A stretch of DNA of 64,000 nt, taken from MAG-120531 sp963934855 (lineage in GTDB: Bacteria > Bacteroidota > Bacteroidia > Flavobacteriales > Flavobacteriaceae). The notes below the pieces were generated by a model, which was not told where the DNA came from, did no database searches, and saw nothing but the letters and a program-made list of their open reading frames with translations. Positions 62,491 to 64,000 of this stretch are shown in pieces (position 1 is the stretch's first letter; the number at the start of each line of letters is the position of its first letter). The stretch is from assembly GCA_963934855.1 (NCBI GenBank), contig CAWWAC010000005.1, positions 16,801 to 80,800 of the forward strand, given 5' to 3'. The position numbers were made by a program, and so were the translations under genes.

Positions 62491-62860
62491 ATGAATAGAC
62501 TAATGTTTGTATTAAATTCAAAGGTATGGCTGCTGTGGTTTTAAAACAATAGTCTGCTTGGCTTAAAATTTCTGGTATTCCAGGAAGTATTTCGTTGGCA
62601 TTCATATGACTAATAAAACTCAGATAATGTTTGTTTTTATATTTTAGCCACTGTTCCTCTTGGGTTTCTGTAGCCCTATATTGAGCCCTTAGCAAAAGCA
62701 ACTCTAATGATTTTATCCTACTCACCCCCTTAAAATGTTCATTGTCTGCCTCTGTAAATGGGTAATATAAATTTTTAGTAAGTGCTTTCCATGCTTTAAA
62801 GTGATATTTTGAGATGTCTACAATAACACCCTCTAAATCAAAAATAAATCCTTTAGACAT
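62483..62860 (-). pseudogene. pgmB: Beta-phosphoglucomutase with in-frame internal deletion
   Basis: A 125-aa remnant. Residues 1-99 follow the N-terminal cap and core of beta-phosphoglucomutase (IFDLEGVIVD, EILPGIPEIL), and residues about 100-125 (SQADYCFKTTAAIPLNLIQT) look like the family's C-terminal end, with ADY and the hydrophobic helix. About 95 residues between them, with HAD motifs II to IV, are missing, but the frame is kept. The family is about 218 aa. Also D10, the acid/base, is Glu (E10), and the T at position 16 is Ile. It overlaps the GH65 start by 8 bases, as an intact gene would. It is unlikely to be active. Confidence 0.8.
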
Positions 62861-62891
62861 CTGGTATATTACAATTTAATAGTCCTTTGTA

Positions 62892-63908
62892 TTATAAGGT
62901 AGATTCTCTTTCTATAAGTGTAGGCTGTAAAATAGTAGTGTGAGAAGTCATTTCATCCTCTTGCGTCTCTACCTTTTCAATGAGCAATTTAGCAGCTTCT
63001 TCTCCCATGAGCTCTCCGTGTTGTGCAATAGCCGTTAAAGAAGGCATGGCGTATTTGGATAGCAAACCGTCTGTGAAACCAATAAAAGAAATGTCTTGAG
63101 GTATTTTCTTTCCCTGCAACTGAACCAAACGCATGGCGTGAATGGCAAAAATTTCATTGACACATAAAACAGCATCGACCTCTTGGTCTGAGAAAAAATC
63201 TTCAAAGGCTTTTTCCTCTACGTCCATACTTGGCAATCTTAATATTAAAGACTCATTTAATGGAATTTGGTGTGCTTCTAGAGCTTTAATATAGCCTTTA
63301 GTCCTGTCTTTACTTACGCTTAGGTAATTGTCTGTAGTAATCAGTGCAATTTTAGTCTTGCCACTTTCAATGAATTTTTTAACTGCTAAAAAAGCGCCCT
63401 GCTCGTCATCTATGACTACTTTGTCACAATGTATGTGTGGAGTTACCCTATCAAACATGACAAGGGGAATTCCCTGCTCTGTCACTTCTTTTATGTGGTT
63501 ATAATCGTTTTTTTGTTGGGTTTCAGAAGAAAGAGACATAATAAAACCATCTATAGAGCCATTGGCCAAGAGTTCCATATTAATAACTTCTCTGTCAAAA
63601 CTTTCATTAGAAACACAAACCAACACATTGTAACCTTTAGCGTTGGCATACTTTTCTATCCCTCTTATCACGGTAGTAAAAAAATGATGTACAATATCTG
63701 GAATAATCACTCCTATGTTTTTGGTACGCCTATTTTTTAAACTCACCGCAATATTGTTGGGTTTGTAATTATACAACTTAGCAAAGGCTTGAATCCTGTC
63801 TTTAGTATCCATACTAATTTCTTCACTATTCTTAAGTGCCTTAGACACAGTAGAAATAGATACTTCTAATTCTCTCGCAATGTCCTTGAGGGTGATTTTT
63901 GGTTTCAA
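62892..63908 (-). CDS. LacI-family transcriptional regulator
   Basis: A 338-aa sugar-responsive repressor or activator. The N-terminal HTH is ITLKDIARELEVSISTVSKALKNS with the hinge helix NNIAVSLKNRRTKNIGVIIP; the periplasmic-binding-protein-like sensor domain follows (about 60-330). It is upstream of the pgmB remnant and GH65 on the same strand, so it probably controls alpha-glucoside use. The target may extend beyond the right edge. Confidence 0.92.
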   Translation of the reverse strand: MKPKITLKDIARELEVSISTVSKALKNSEEISMDTKDRIQAFAKLYNYKPNNIAVSLKNRRTKNIGVIIPDIVHHFFTTVIRGIEKYANAKGYNVLVCVSNESFDREVINMELLANGSIDGFIMSLSSETQQKNDYNHIKEVTEQGIPLVMFDRVTPHIHCDKVVIDDEQGAFLAVKKFIESGKTKIALITTDNYLSVSKDRTKGYIKALEAHQIPLNESLILRLPSMDVEEKAFEDFFSDQEVDAVLCVNEIFAIHAMRLVQLQGKKIPQDISFIGFTDGLLSKYAMPSLTAIAQHGELMGEEAAKLLIEKVETQEDEMTSHTTILQPTLIERESTL

Positions 63909-64000
63909 AAGTTCTCAGATTTTAGTGCAAGTTAATATTCTTATATATAAGGTTAAACAATTCAAAGGCAATTTTGGGGCATAGGTTAAGAAAAGGTTAA

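Noticed and set aside
1..64000. CRISPR array, prophage, insertion sequence or SusCD locus
   Set aside because: I saw no regularly spaced repeats, integrase, transposase or TonB-dependent receptor pair in the window.

Overview
The window is an AT-rich chromosomal segment of a member of the Flavobacteriaceae (Bacteroidota). The evidence is the gene content (Bacteroidota-type N-acylornithine carbamoyltransferase in an arg cluster that also holds proC, class II HMG-CoA reductase with a mevalonate pathway, GYDIA-type GHMP kinase, S9B dipeptidyl peptidase, the coaX-lptC neighbourhood), the many short lipoprotein signals, and promoter boxes of the Bacteroidota TAnnTTTG type rather than TATAAT. It is almost fully coding; no stretch over 300 bases lacks a gene. 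I see no transposase, phage gene, CRISPR array or rRNA. There is one tRNA (tRNA-Phe, GAA).

Layout. 1-5.0 kb: cell elongation genes mrdA (cut by the left edge) and mrdB/rodA, then msrA and a SelO pseudokinase, all on +. 5.1-7.2 kb: a Prc/Tsp-type S41 protease on -. 7.3-11.7 kb: surE, a small membrane protein, lpxB and comEC. 11.7-15.4 kb: a POT peptide transporter and a dipeptidyl peptidase IV on -, together a peptide-use pair. 15.6-17.9 kb: HMG-CoA reductase and a GHMP kinase. 17.9-25.7 kb: a - strand envelope cluster (coaX, outer-membrane protein, TPR protein, lptC, small membrane protein, CBS/CorC protein, PpiD/SurA-type isomerase). 25.8 kb: tRNA-Phe. 26-34.2 kb: an Lrp-type regulator divergent from a phenylalanine/tyrosine degradation operon (dehydrogenase, homogentisate dioxygenase, HPPD, aromatic amino acid hydroxylase, fumarylacetoacetase, flavin reductase). 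34.3-35.9 kb: a GH32 lipoprotein. 36-44.2 kb: a + strand run of a TIGR04282 glycosyltransferase, purine nucleoside phosphorylase, FAD oxidoreductase, polyferredoxin and three further glycosyltransferases. 44.2-53.5 kb: a nine-gene arginine (and proline) biosynthesis operon. 53.6-57.6 kb: rRNA pseudouridine synthase, then UbiA prenyltransferase, mevalonate kinase and diphosphomevalonate decarboxylase. 57.7-64 kb: TspO, then a - strand group with an HI0933-type flavoprotein, GDPD, GH65 phosphorylase, a broken beta-phosphoglucomutase and a LacI regulator, probably the edge of a maltose-use locus.

How the genes work together. The mevalonate pathway is split over two places: HMGR and the GYDIA kinase at 15.6 kb, and the two other GHMP enzymes at 55-57 kb beside a prenyltransferase that would use the product. 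The arginine operon is complete from an N-acyltransferase to argininosuccinate lyase.

The most interesting signal lies ahead of the arginine operon. A non-annotated short reading frame at 44238-44324 ends with four consecutive arginine codons just before its stop, within overlapping RNA hairpins and downstream of a perfect -7 promoter box. This looks like an arginine-sensing leader peptide/attenuator. Other points of note are an in-frame internally deleted beta-phosphoglucomutase, an alanine at the substrate-specificity position of the carbamoyltransferase, and phased repeats in front of the Lrp-controlled aromatic operon.
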